The position numbers were made by a program, and so were the translations under genes. The notes beneath the pieces are model-generated. The model ran no database searches. It saw only the letters and a list, made by a program, of their open reading frames with translations, and had not been told where the DNA came from. Below are positions 1 through 5,857 of a stretch of DNA of 8,321 nucleotides, in pieces. Source of the stretch: Dehalococcoidia bacterium (GTDB lineage: Bacteria; Chloroflexota; Dehalococcoidia; Dehalococcoidales; W498); assembly GCA_030608125.1 (NCBI GenBank), contig JAUWEU010000027.1, forward strand, positions 1 to 8,321. The letters are read 5' to 3'. Within the stretch, counting starts at the first letter, position 1, and each line of letters opens with the position of its first letter.

Positions 1-17
1 CATTAGTATAACCTCCT
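1..17 (-). other. Start codon and ribosome binding site of a minus-strand gene leaving the window
   Basis: On the minus strand an AGGAGG (12-17) lies eight bases ahead of an ATG made by bases 3 to 1. Only the first codon is visible, so nothing can be said about the product. The reading as a true gene start rests on the strong Shine-Dalgarno match, the spacing, and the promoter-like arrangement upstream (operator at 82-95, -10 box at 54-59). It lies directly downstream of, and in the same direction as, the Crp/Fnr regulator gene. Confidence 0.5.
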
Positions 18-46
18 CTACTAGCGAATACTTGGGCTTTAACTTC

Positions 47-59
47 TACACCAATAGTA
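47..59 (-). promoter_or_regulatory. Candidate activator-dependent promoter (-10 box and start site)
   Basis: On the minus strand TACTAT (59 to 54) matches the sigma-70 -10 consensus at four of six positions. If it occupies -12 to -7, transcription starts at the A opposite base 47, and the palindrome centre (88/89) falls exactly at -41.5, the class II position for CRP/FNR activators. No good -35 hexamer is present, as expected for an activator-dependent promoter. The leader would be 44 bases, ending at the AGGAGG and ATG at 17-1. The -10 box was picked because it fits this geometry, so some choice bias exists. Confidence 0.4.
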
Positions 60-70
60 CAACTTATTGG
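51..70. repeat. Short inverted repeat CCAATA-N8-TATTGG
   Basis: Six-base perfect arms at 51-56 and 65-70 flank an eight-base centre. The repeat covers the candidate -10 box at 54-59, so it could be a second operator or a small hairpin. A further four-base inverted repeat, GGCA-T-TGCC (69-77), follows it immediately. There is no T run, so it does not look like a terminator. Arms this short can arise by chance in AT-rich DNA. Confidence 0.3.
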
Positions 71-80
71 CATTGCCTAC

Positions 81-96
81 TATGATTTGAATCATA
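81..96. promoter_or_regulatory. FNR-like palindromic operator
   Basis: TATGATT and AATCATA form perfect 7-base arms around a two-base centre (88-89). The inner 14 bases (82-95) read ATGAT-N4-ATCAT, which matches the classical FNR box TTGAT-N4-ATCAA at eight of ten defined positions, differing only at the outermost base of each half. The site is intergenic, next to a Crp/Fnr-family gene whose recognition helix keeps the Glu and Arg that read the GA core. It probably binds that regulator or a relative. That it is an operator is inference; the palindrome is directly seen. Confidence 0.6.
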
Positions 97-167
97 TATA
101 GTGAGGAGTTATTAGTAGTTGTTTGAGTTAGGGAGATAAACCGAAGTAGTAGAATAGTCTTGTGGTT

Positions 168-848
168 CTATACTCGTGGTGGCCCTTCACCCAGCAGTCC
201 GAGTTTCTCCTCATCGAGAACAATCACTTTACCACGAACAGAACTAATAATCCCCCTGTCCTTCAGGTGGCTCATGACCCGGATCGCCGTCTCGGTAGTG
301 GTTCCCACCATGTCAGCGATCTCCTGTCGGGTCAAGGTGAGGGTAGGGCCAAGCTTTGTTGAAAGCATGAGCAGTACACTGGCCAGGCGCTGTTCAACTC
401 TCTCTCCGGCAAGGTCTCTGAGGCGGCCCTGGGCATCCCTGAGCCGTCCTGCCAAGACATTAATAATCCTCAGGGCTACCTGAGGGTGATTGGCAAGAAA
501 AGATAGGAAGTCCTCTCTCTTAACTCCCACGACCTTGGTTTCAGTTACGGCCTGAGCTGAAGCGGGATAGGGCTTATTCTCAAAGACAGCCACCTCACCA
601 AACATTTCACCGGGGCTGAAAAAAGCGATAACAAATTCCTTGCCTAAAGAGGAATGTTTAAGAACTTTCACTTTGCCTTCGGCAACGATGTAGAACCAAT
701 CAGGAGCATCTCCATCCCAGAAGATGAACTCGTTTGGCATGAAACTATGCTCGATAGAAAGGTCAGCCAGTTGGCTGAGCTCGTCATCATTCAAGCTGGA
801 GAAAATAAAATAGCTCCTTAGAATCTGAGCCTTGCTGCTGTACTTCAA
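168..848 (-). CDS. Crp/Fnr-family transcription regulator
   Basis: A 226-residue one-component regulator with an N-terminal cyclic-nucleotide-binding-type beta-barrel (about residues 15-125, including the FGEVAVFENKPYPASAQ stretch), a dimerisation helix (about 125-155) and a C-terminal winged helix-turn-helix (about 165-215). The recognition helix contains TETAIR: Glu and Arg are at the positions used by E. coli FNR (E209, R213) and CRP (E181, R185) to read the GA core. CRP Arg180 is replaced by Thr and FNR Ser212 by Ile. The barrel lacks the Arg-Ser pair that holds the cAMP phosphate (here Ala-Ser), and there is no cysteine anywhere, so it is neither a cAMP receptor of the CRP type nor an Fe-S FNR. 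The ligand is unknown. The start is TTG, backed by AAGGAGAG eight bases upstream; the next in-frame Met is residue 37, inside the barrel. It is divergent from the redox operon and may control it, the downstream gene, or both. Confidence 0.93.
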   Translation of the reverse strand: MKYSSKAQILRSYFIFSSLNDDELSQLADLSIEHSFMPNEFIFWDGDAPDWFYIVAEGKVKVLKHSSLGKEFVIAFFSPGEMFGEVAVFENKPYPASAQAVTETKVVGVKREDFLSFLANHPQVALRIINVLAGRLRDAQGRLRDLAGERVEQRLASVLLMLSTKLGPTLTLTRQEIADMVGTTTETAIRVMSHLKDRGIISSVRGKVIVLDEEKLGLLGEGPPRV

Positions 849-856
849 CCTGGTAA

Positions 857-864
857 CTCTCCTT
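857..864 (-). promoter_or_regulatory. Ribosome binding site that fixes the TTG start of the Crp/Fnr gene
   Basis: AAGGAGAG on the minus strand lies eight bases before the TTG codon at 848-846. No ATG or GTG in this frame is equally well placed, so the Shine-Dalgarno match decides for the TTG start. Confidence 0.65.
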
Positions 865-897
865 CAAAGGCAGCTTTCTGCATAGAGCATATTCCCG

Positions 898-913
898 TGG
901 ATGAATTATAGCA
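898..913 (-). promoter_or_regulatory. Extended -10 promoter for the Crp/Fnr gene
   Basis: On the minus strand TGC-TATAAT (913 to 905) is a perfect -10 hexamer with the TGn extension. The start site would be the A opposite base 898, giving a leader of about 50 bases. No clear -35 box lies 17 bases upstream, which extended -10 promoters do not require. Confidence 0.6.
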
Positions 914-991
914 CAACAATTTCTGGTTTGCTCTTGAACATTTACGCTGAGTAACACAGCTCGCTGGCTCGTAGACTTTCGGCAGGAAATC

Positions 992-1020
992 TTGACAGCT
1001 TCAGTATATGGATATAAGAT
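992..1020 (+). promoter_or_regulatory. Sigma-70 type promoter of the redox operon
   Basis: A perfect TTGACA (992-997) is followed after 17 bases by TAAGAT (1015-1020, four of six to consensus). An overlapping TATAAG at 1013-1018 would give a 15-base spacer. The predicted start near 1027 leaves a leader of about 24 bases carrying GGAGGTGG (1039-1046) before the ATG at 1051. It is divergent from the Crp/Fnr promoter at 898-913. Confidence 0.6.
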
Positions 1021-1050
1021 TTCGCTACTAAATGGTTTGGAGGTGGTTTG

Positions 1051-1197
1051 ATGCAAGATGTCAAGTATATCTGTCCGGAATGCGGTTATGAAGCCAAACA
1101 GCCTGGTCTATGCCCAGGCTGCCACGTACCGCTGGTAGCTAGCTGTCCAGTATGTGGGAACCCCGTAGTGGGTGAACACGTTCACCCGGAAGGCTAA
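1051..1197 (+). CDS. Small zinc-ribbon / heavy-metal-binding-like protein, 48 residues
   Basis: This 48-residue protein has three CxxC knuckles (C8/C11, C21/C24, C32/C35) and histidines at 25, 43 and 45. The first half follows the pattern YxCP..C....PGxCPxC..xLV seen in the small heavy-metal-binding domain of Cu/Ag efflux proteins and in zinc ribbons. The third CxxC plus the His-rich tail (HVHPEG) would give a second metal site with the other knuckles. GGAGGTGG precedes the ATG by four bases, a near-ideal ribosome binding site, and the gene is first after the TTGACA promoter and 32 bases ahead of the glutaredoxin gene. No signal peptide is seen, so it should be cytoplasmic. It could be a metal buffer, a copper or zinc chaperone, or a thiol substrate of the downstream reductase; the sequence does not decide between these. 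Confidence 0.8.
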   Translation: MQDVKYICPECGYEAKQPGLCPGCHVPLVASCPVCGNPVVGEHVHPEG

Positions 1198-1229
1198 ACT
1201 ACCAAACATTCTGTATTGGAGATTAAAGA

Positions 1230-1472
1230 ATGACTGATAAGAAAGTGGTTATCTATTCGACGCCCACGTGCCCCTACTGCAAGAGGGCAAAGGATTATCT
1301 TTCCCGAAAAGGGATTCCCTACACTGACATCAATGTGGCTCAGGATAGGGAAAAAGCCAAGGAGATGATACAGAAGTCGGGACAAATGGGAGTACCCGTA
1401 ATCATTATTGATGATAATGAAATTAGCGTAGGTTTTAACCAAGCCCTGTTGGATGAACTGCTCTCACAATAG
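1230..1472 (+). CDS. Glutaredoxin-like thiol-disulfide oxidoreductase
   Basis: An 80-residue single-domain thioredoxin-fold protein of the NrdH / YruB-like glutaredoxin group. The redox motif CPYC is at residues 14-17 after the first beta strand, the cis-proline is P56 in GVPVI, and the terminal GF turn lies in ISVGFN. Length is normal for the family. The motif is that of classical glutaredoxins, but small proteins of this group are often reduced by thioredoxin-reductase-like flavoproteins rather than glutathione. The gene directly downstream encodes such a flavoprotein, so the two probably form an electron chain: reduced nicotinamide to FAD to CxxC to this protein to targets such as peroxiredoxin. 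It lies 32 bases after the zinc-ribbon gene with GGAG (1218-1221) before the ATG, and is co-transcribed. Confidence 0.93.
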   Translation: MTDKKVVIYSTPTCPYCKRAKDYLSRKGIPYTDINVAQDREKAKEMIQKSGQMGVPVIIIDDNEISVGFNQALLDELLSQ

Positions 1473-1495
1473 TCTCGGCAGGATTATTTTATGTT

Positions 1496-1501
1496 AGGAG
1501 G
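1496..1501 (+). promoter_or_regulatory. Ribosome binding site choosing the ATG at 1506
   Basis: AGGAGG lies four bases before the ATG at 1506. An in-frame ATG at 1491 would add five residues (MLGGA) and has only a weak AGGA ahead of it. FAD proteins of this family normally begin only a few residues before GGGPAG, which also favours 1506. Confidence 0.6.
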
Positions 1502-1505
1502 AGCC

Positions 1506-2420
1506 ATGTATGAGTTGATGATAATAGGCGGGGGTCCAGCCGGGCTTACTGCTAGTGTGTATGCGGCTCGCAAGCGGCTTAATACGTTGCTGATTAGCGT
1601 TGATATTGGTGGGCAGGTAAACAAAACCTTGGGTATTGAGAATTACCTGGGCTACCAGTTTATTGAGGGGCCGGAGCTTATAGATAAGTTTCAAACCCAG
1701 GTGAACCAGTTTCCCATAGACCAGAAAGTTGGTTACAAGGTTTCTCAGCTGGAGAAGATTGAAGACGGATTTGAGGCTATAACTGAAACAGGCGACAGAT
1801 ATCAATCAAAAGTAGCAATTTTTACCACCGGGAAGAGACCCAGGAAGCTAAATGTGCCAGGAGAGGCAGAATTAACCGGTAGAGGGGTAACCTATTGTGC
1901 CATCTGTGATGGGCCTGTTTTCTCGGGGCAAAGGGTGGCAGTAGTGGGCGGAGGTAACTCAGCACTGGAGGCGGCGCTGGATATGGTAAAAATTGCTGAA
2001 CATGTAGACCTGGTATCACTGACTCCCTTAACCGGTGATGCTATTCTTATTGATAAGCTAGCCGATGCCAAAAACCTGAGCATTTTTACTGAATATCAAA
2101 CAGAAAAAATCGAGGGTCAAGATTTTGCCCAAGGAATGCTGATAATAGACCTGAAGAGCGGCGAGAAAAAACGGCTTGATGTTAGCGGAATCTTCATTGA
2201 AATCGGTCTAACGCCTAACTCCGAAGCAGTAAGCGGACTCATTGAACTCAATAAGTGGGGAGAGGTGCCAGTCAGTTGTGCCTGTGAAACCACCGTTCCT
2301 GGTCTTTATGCCGCCGGAGATGTGACTAATGTGCCTGAGAAGCAAATTATTGTTGCCGCTGGCGAAGGTGCCAAAGCCGCACTCCAGGCTCACCGATACC
2401 TTCAACGGCTGGCAACATAG
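1506..2420 (+). CDS. trxB: Thioredoxin-reductase-like flavoprotein of the AhpF type
   Basis: A 304-residue FAD and nicotinamide-dependent disulfide reductase of the low-molecular-weight thioredoxin reductase family. Visible motifs in order: FAD-binding GGGPAG (8-13), redox-active CAIC (131-134), nucleotide-binding GGGNSA (148-153), and the second FAD motif GLYAAGDV followed by the EKQIIVAAGEGAKAA stretch. Classical NADPH-dependent TrxB has an HRR...R motif after the second glycine loop. Here it is replaced by SLTPLTGDAILIDKL, resembling the ...LKADQVLQDKL segment of AhpF, which uses NADH; the C-terminal region also reads like AhpF. NADH preference is therefore inferred. There is no N-terminal thioredoxin-fold module as in full AhpF, so the separate glutaredoxin encoded just upstream probably does that job, as reported for the AhpF-like reductase / glutaredoxin pair of Clostridium pasteurianum. 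Last gene of its operon, convergent with the YHS gene. Confidence 0.93.
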   Translation: MYELMIIGGGPAGLTASVYAARKRLNTLLISVDIGGQVNKTLGIENYLGYQFIEGPELIDKFQTQVNQFPIDQKVGYKVSQLEKIEDGFEAITETGDRYQSKVAIFTTGKRPRKLNVPGEAELTGRGVTYCAICDGPVFSGQRVAVVGGGNSALEAALDMVKIAEHVDLVSLTPLTGDAILIDKLADAKNLSIFTEYQTEKIEGQDFAQGMLIIDLKSGEKKRLDVSGIFIEIGLTPNSEAVSGLIELNKWGEVPVSCACETTVPGLYAAGDVTNVPEKQIIVAAGEGAKAALQAHRYLQRLAT

Positions 2421-2453
2421 CCTGTTACCGGAGTCGTGCCTCTAATACCAGGA

Positions 2454-2609
2454 TTATTTCTTCTCCTCAGCTAGGTATTTCTCCGGGTTCTGGTCAAAGG
2501 CTTTCTTGCAACCAGCAGCGCAGAAGTAGTATTTCTTTCCCTTGTACTCGGAGGTAGCTGCTGCCTTGCTCTCTTCCACTTTCATCTTGCAAACCGGGTC
2601 AATTGCCAT
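2454..2609 (-). CDS. YHS/TRASH-domain small metal-binding protein, 51 residues
   Basis: A 51-residue protein that is essentially one YHS domain: the opening DPVCKM (4-9), then YYFCAAGCKKAF (27-38) and NPEKYL (41-46). Three cysteines (C7, C30, C34) fit the metal-binding spacing C-x22-C-x3-C of YHS and TRASH domains, which occur in copper and heavy-metal transport, chaperone and sensor proteins. It starts 17 bases after the copper ATPase stop codon; its AGGAGGTG ribosome binding site fills that gap, so the two genes are almost surely co-transcribed and possibly translationally coupled. A Cu(I) chaperone or buffer role delivering metal to CopA is the natural inference, similar to the TRASH proteins encoded next to archaeal copper ATPases. 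It is free-standing here, whereas some copper ATPases carry YHS as a fused N-terminal domain. Confidence 0.9.
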   Translation of the reverse strand: MAIDPVCKMKVEESKAAATSEYKGKKYYFCAAGCKKAFDQNPEKYLAEEKK

Positions 2610-2626
2610 TGGCACACCTCCTTTAA

Positions 2627-5113
2627 TTAGTCTGCAAATTTGGCTGGTCTAAACCTTTTTAGACGTAGTGAGTTGGATACTACGGTGAGTGAGCTGGCGG
2701 CCATGGCTGCCGCTGCCAAAATCGGATTCAGGAAACCGTAGTCACCTAGAATGAAGTGAAGCCCTGAGGGGACACCGGTGTTCCCGAAGGCAAGGTATAA
2801 CACCCCTGCCGCCACTGGGATAAGAGCGGTATTGTAGGCAAAAGCCCAGAAGAGGTTCTGCTTGATAGTTCTCATGGTGTGTTTGCTCAGGGATACGGCA
2901 GTTACAATTCCCCCTAAATCACCGCTAATCAGCGTAATATCTCCGGTTTCCACCGCCACATCGGTGCCGGTGCCGATGGCGATGCCCACATCCGCTTGAG
3001 CCAGAGCCGGGGCATCATTTATCCCGTCTCCCACCATTGCCACTACCTTGCCTTCTTCCTGCAGCTTTTTAACCTCCTGAGCCTTGCGTTCCGGCAGCAC
3101 CTCAGCCAAGACACGGTCAATGCCCACCTCTTGGGCAATAGCTTCAGCGGTACGCTGGTTGTCTCCGGTGAGCATCATTACCTCAATACCCATATTATGT
3201 AGCGCACCCACTGCCTCTTTGGCGTTCGGTTTAAGGGTATCAGCCACGGCGATAATACCCACTACTTGGCTATCTACACCCAGAAACATCACTGTCTTGC
3301 CTTTTGCCCAGAGTCGTTCGGCTTCTTCCCCCAGCCCATTCAGGGAAAGGTTCTTTTCACTCATTAGCCTGAGGTTGCCTAAGATAAGCTTTTTGCCTTC
3401 CACTGAAGCCTCAACACCGTGTCCCGGGATAGCGTTAAAATCTGAGGCTGGGGACAACTCTAGCTTCTTCTCTAGAGCAGCCCTAACTATAGCCTCACCG
3501 AGTGGATGCTCTGAGCCATGTTCCACGGAGGCTGCCAGCAGGAGAACCTCTTCCTGAGAAGAAGAAGGGACAGCGATAATATCGGTTACCTTGGGTTCAC
3601 CTTGGGTTAGGGTGCCTGTTTTATCCAGCAGCACAGCACTTATCTGGTGAGACCTCTCCAGTGTCTCAGCACTCCTGATAAGAACACCGTGCTCGGCTCC
3701 TTTTCCGGTGCCCACGATAATAGCCGTTGGTGTTGCCAGTCCCATAGCGCAGGGGCAAGCGATGATAAGTACTGCCACAAAGTTGAGAATGGCGTAGGTA
3801 AGAGCCGGGGATGGTCCGACAAAGTACCATACTATGAAGGTAATGGTGGCAATGCCAATCACTATCGGTACGAAGTAGCTGGCAATGACATCAGCCAGAC
3901 GTTGAATAGGCGCCTTGCTCCCCTGGGCTTCGTCCACCAGTCGGATAATTTGAGCCAGGGTGGTATCCTTGCCCACCCTGGTTGCCTCGAACTTGAAGCT
4001 GCCTGTCTTATTAATGGAGGCACCGATAACTTCATCACCTGCCTTTTTCTCTAAAGGGATGCTCTCCCCGGTAATCATGGACTCATCAATGCTGGAATAG
4101 CCCTCATGAATAATGCCATTCACGGGTACTCGCTCTCCCGGCCGTACCACAATGAGGTCACCAACCTGAACATCTTCGATGGAAATTTCCCTTTCCTCAC
4201 CGTCGCGGACAACCAGAGCTGTCTTAGGATTCAGACCGATGAGTTTCTTTATCGCCTCTGAAGTCTGTCCTCTGGCTCGTGTTTCCAGGTAGCGACCAAG
4301 CAGTATTAGGGTAATAATCATCGCTGAGGTATCAAAGTAGAGACCAAGCTCTACCTCGGTAGCAGCAAAGAGACCAGGAAAGAGAACAGCTACCATACTA
4401 TAAAAGTAGGCGGCTGAGGTGCCCACGGCAACCAGCGTATTCATATCAGCGGTCTTGTGCCTTAATGCACCCCAAGCACCCCGGTAGAATCGCCAGCCTG
4501 CCCAGAACTGCACCGGTGTCGCCAGTGCCCAGAGTAGATAGGGCTTCCCGGCGAATAAGGGAGCCCACATTAGAGCCATAATTGATGCGGCGAGGATAGC
4601 GGCAAAGATAAACCGGTTCCTTACGCCACGCAGTTCTCGCTGGGCAGCAGTAGTGACATCTTCCAGTGTCGCTGCTTCTAAACCCAGTTCATAGCCAGCT
4701 TCCCTCACTGCCCGCCGCAGGTCAGCTAGCTCCATCCCTTCGGTGTATTCCACAGTGGCTTTCTCTGAAGCCAGATTAACATTGGCTGAAACTACGCCGG
4801 GCACACTTGACAGAGCCTCCTCAACCCGGGCGACACAGGAGGCACAGGTCATCCCGCTTACCGGGAAGATAGACTTCTTGGTGGCTACCCCATAGCCTAT
4901 TTGGGAGATAGTGTGCTTGATTTTGGCAAGGTCTACCCTGGAGGGGTCATACTCTACAGAAGCCTTTTCTGAGGCAAAGCTCACACTTGCTTGCTCTACC
5001 CCAGGCGTCTCAGCCAGGCCCTTCTCAATGGTGGCGGCACAGGTAGTACAGGTCATCCCGGTTATGTGGATATGAGCCTTTTCTGTTTTCTTGGAGCTGG
5101 ATTTCTTAACCAT
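2627..5113 (-). CDS. copA: Copper-exporting P1B-type ATPase CopA
   Basis: An 828-residue Cu(I) efflux ATPase, normal length for a two-HMA CopA. Two N-terminal heavy-metal-associated domains (about 13-78 and 81-146) carry GMTCTTC (C22, C25) and GMTCASC (C90, C93). Core motifs: actuator TGES (348-351), membrane metal site CPC (453-455), phosphorylation DKTGT with D497, the nucleotide-domain His-Pro (536-537) and hinge GDGIND (695-700). The membrane YN pair (FAFAYNTALIP) and the C-terminal MAASS in the last helix complete the group 1 (Cu+/Ag+) signature, separating it from Zn/Cd/Pb pumps. It should sit in the cytoplasmic membrane and pump Cu(I) outward using ATP. The Met start has only modest AGGGA / GGAGG signals upstream. 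It follows the methyltransferase gene after 90 AT-rich bases that carry their own promoter-like signals, and is followed by the YHS gene. Confidence 0.97.
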   Translation of the reverse strand: MVKKSSSKKTEKAHIHITGMTCTTCAATIEKGLAETPGVEQASVSFASEKASVEYDPSRVDLAKIKHTISQIGYGVATKKSIFPVSGMTCASCVARVEEALSSVPGVVSANVNLASEKATVEYTEGMELADLRRAVREAGYELGLEAATLEDVTTAAQRELRGVRNRFIFAAILAASIMALMWAPLFAGKPYLLWALATPVQFWAGWRFYRGAWGALRHKTADMNTLVAVGTSAAYFYSMVAVLFPGLFAATEVELGLYFDTSAMIITLILLGRYLETRARGQTSEAIKKLIGLNPKTALVVRDGEEREISIEDVQVGDLIVVRPGERVPVNGIIHEGYSSIDESMITGESIPLEKKAGDEVIGASINKTGSFKFEATRVGKDTTLAQIIRLVDEAQGSKAPIQRLADVIASYFVPIVIGIATITFIVWYFVGPSPALTYAILNFVAVLIIACPCAMGLATPTAIIVGTGKGAEHGVLIRSAETLERSHQISAVLLDKTGTLTQGEPKVTDIIAVPSSSQEEVLLLAASVEHGSEHPLGEAIVRAALEKKLELSPASDFNAIPGHGVEASVEGKKLILGNLRLMSEKNLSLNGLGEEAERLWAKGKTVMFLGVDSQVVGIIAVADTLKPNAKEAVGALHNMGIEVMMLTGDNQRTAEAIAQEVGIDRVLAEVLPERKAQEVKKLQEEGKVVAMVGDGINDAPALAQADVGIAIGTGTDVAVETGDITLISGDLGGIVTAVSLSKHTMRTIKQNLFWAFAYNTALIPVAAGVLYLAFGNTGVPSGLHFILGDYGFLNPILAAAAMAASSLTVVSNSLRLKRFRPAKFAD

Positions 5114-5165
5114 TGCATCCCTACCCGATCCTCCCGGCTCATTCTTTATTCTGTTATTGATTTAT

Positions 5166-5208
5166 ATTTTATTGCTAATCTCATCAGTAGGATGTGAGCT
5201 TTGTCACT
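5166..5208 (-). promoter_or_regulatory. CRP-like palindrome with -10 box upstream of copA
   Basis: TGTGA-N6-TCACT (5193-5208) matches the CRP consensus TGTGA-N6-TCACA at nine of ten positions, overlapping the stop codon of the methyltransferase gene. On the minus strand TAAAAT (5171 to 5166, five of six to the -10 consensus) lies exactly where a class II promoter would have it: a start near 5159 puts the palindrome centre at -41.5. No recognisable -35 is seen. The element would give copA and the YHS gene a promoter of their own. A match this good somewhere in 8 kb is not very rare by chance, so the position is the main argument. Confidence 0.35.
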
Positions 5209-5836
5209 TCTTCCTTGCCTCAATCAGTTTAAATATTCCCACCCCAAGGTCAGTAACCTGTTCCACCCTCAGCCCACTTTTGACAACATTCTCCACTGTT
5301 CGCCGGTTGGGATTATCCCCGATCATCCGTACTGCCAACGGAGCCGTAACGTTCATGAGCCAGGCCAGAATCCGGTTGGTACTCAGGACATGCTCTAACA
5401 AGACTACCCTGCCCCCCGGTTTACACACTCGCTTGACCTCCATCAAGCCGCGAAGCGGATCAGGCACTGAGCAAAAGGCAAAAGAGGCCACTACGATGTC
5501 GAAGGTATTGTCTTCAAATTGAAGGTTCTGAACATCCATTTGCTGTAGGCGCACTCGGACTCCTTGCTTTCTCGCTTTATCGCGGGCATACTTTAACATT
5601 TTCTCACTGAAGTCGATAGCGGTTATTTCGGCATCGGCAGGATAGTAAGGAAAGTTCTTGCCGATACCTACCCCGACCTCCAGGATATGTGTGCCTTCCA
5701 TCTTACTCCACAGCAGTTCCCGCCACCTGCTGGAGCGTGACCTCTCAATGAGACCATCTATGAGAGCAGTGTAGAGGAGGGCGATCCGATTATACCGCCT
5801 CTTAGCAATTTCCGTAGCCTTGCTTTCGCTTAACAT
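5204..5836 (-). CDS. SAM-dependent class I methyltransferase (UbiE/PmtA-like)
   Basis: A 210-residue soluble Rossmann-fold methyltransferase, 217 if translation begins at the TTG at 5857. Counting from that TTG, motif I is ILEVGVGIGKN (58-68), the ribose-binding acidic residue is D82 in ITAIDFSEKML, followed by FDIVVASFAFCSVPDP and the post-motif VCKPGGRVVLLEH. It resembles the UbiE / phospholipid N-methyltransferase group, but the substrate cannot be read from sequence. The ATG at 5836 is preferred: it has a weak GGA ahead, while the TTG follows the SHOCT stop codon directly (TAG-TTG) with no Shine-Dalgarno match. It lies between a small membrane protein and CopA, suggesting a role in the same copper or stress response, for example on a lipid, quinone or metalloid, though co-location alone does not prove this. 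Confidence 0.88.
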   Translation of the reverse strand: MLSESKATEIAKRRYNRIALLYTALIDGLIERSRSSRWRELLWSKMEGTHILEVGVGIGKNFPYYPADAEITAIDFSEKMLKYARDKARKQGVRVRLQQMDVQNLQFEDNTFDIVVASFAFCSVPDPLRGLMEVKRVCKPGGRVVLLEHVLSTNRILAWLMNVTAPLAVRMIGDNPNRRTVENVVKSGLRVEQVTDLGVGIFKLIEARKK

Positions 5837-5857
5837 TTCGGAATTCCGTAGCCTCAA

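Noticed and set aside
101..167. A terminator after the Crp/Fnr gene
   Set aside because: No stable hairpin followed by T residues is visible on the minus strand; the stretch holds only short GTAGT / AGTAG-like repetition.
992..1003. A Crp/Fnr operator at TTGACAGCTTCA over the redox-operon -35 box
   Set aside because: The TGA and TCA halves are separated by five bases rather than the six needed for the Crp/Fnr core, and the flanks do not match.
787..1056. 89-codon open frame on the minus strand across the divergent promoter region
   Set aside because: It overlaps the Crp/Fnr start and both promoters, its translation shows no recognisable domain, and it covers the TTGACA and TATAAT elements.
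2421..2453. A bidirectional terminator between the convergent reductase and YHS genes
   Set aside because: Only weak CCTG / CAGG pairing is visible, with no long stem and no T run on either strand.
3084..3557. Long plus-strand open frames inside copA and nifS (for example 3084-3557, 3647-4054, 6792-7154)
   Set aside because: They lie antisense to strongly conserved genes, show no protein-family features, and are expected shadows of coding sequence.
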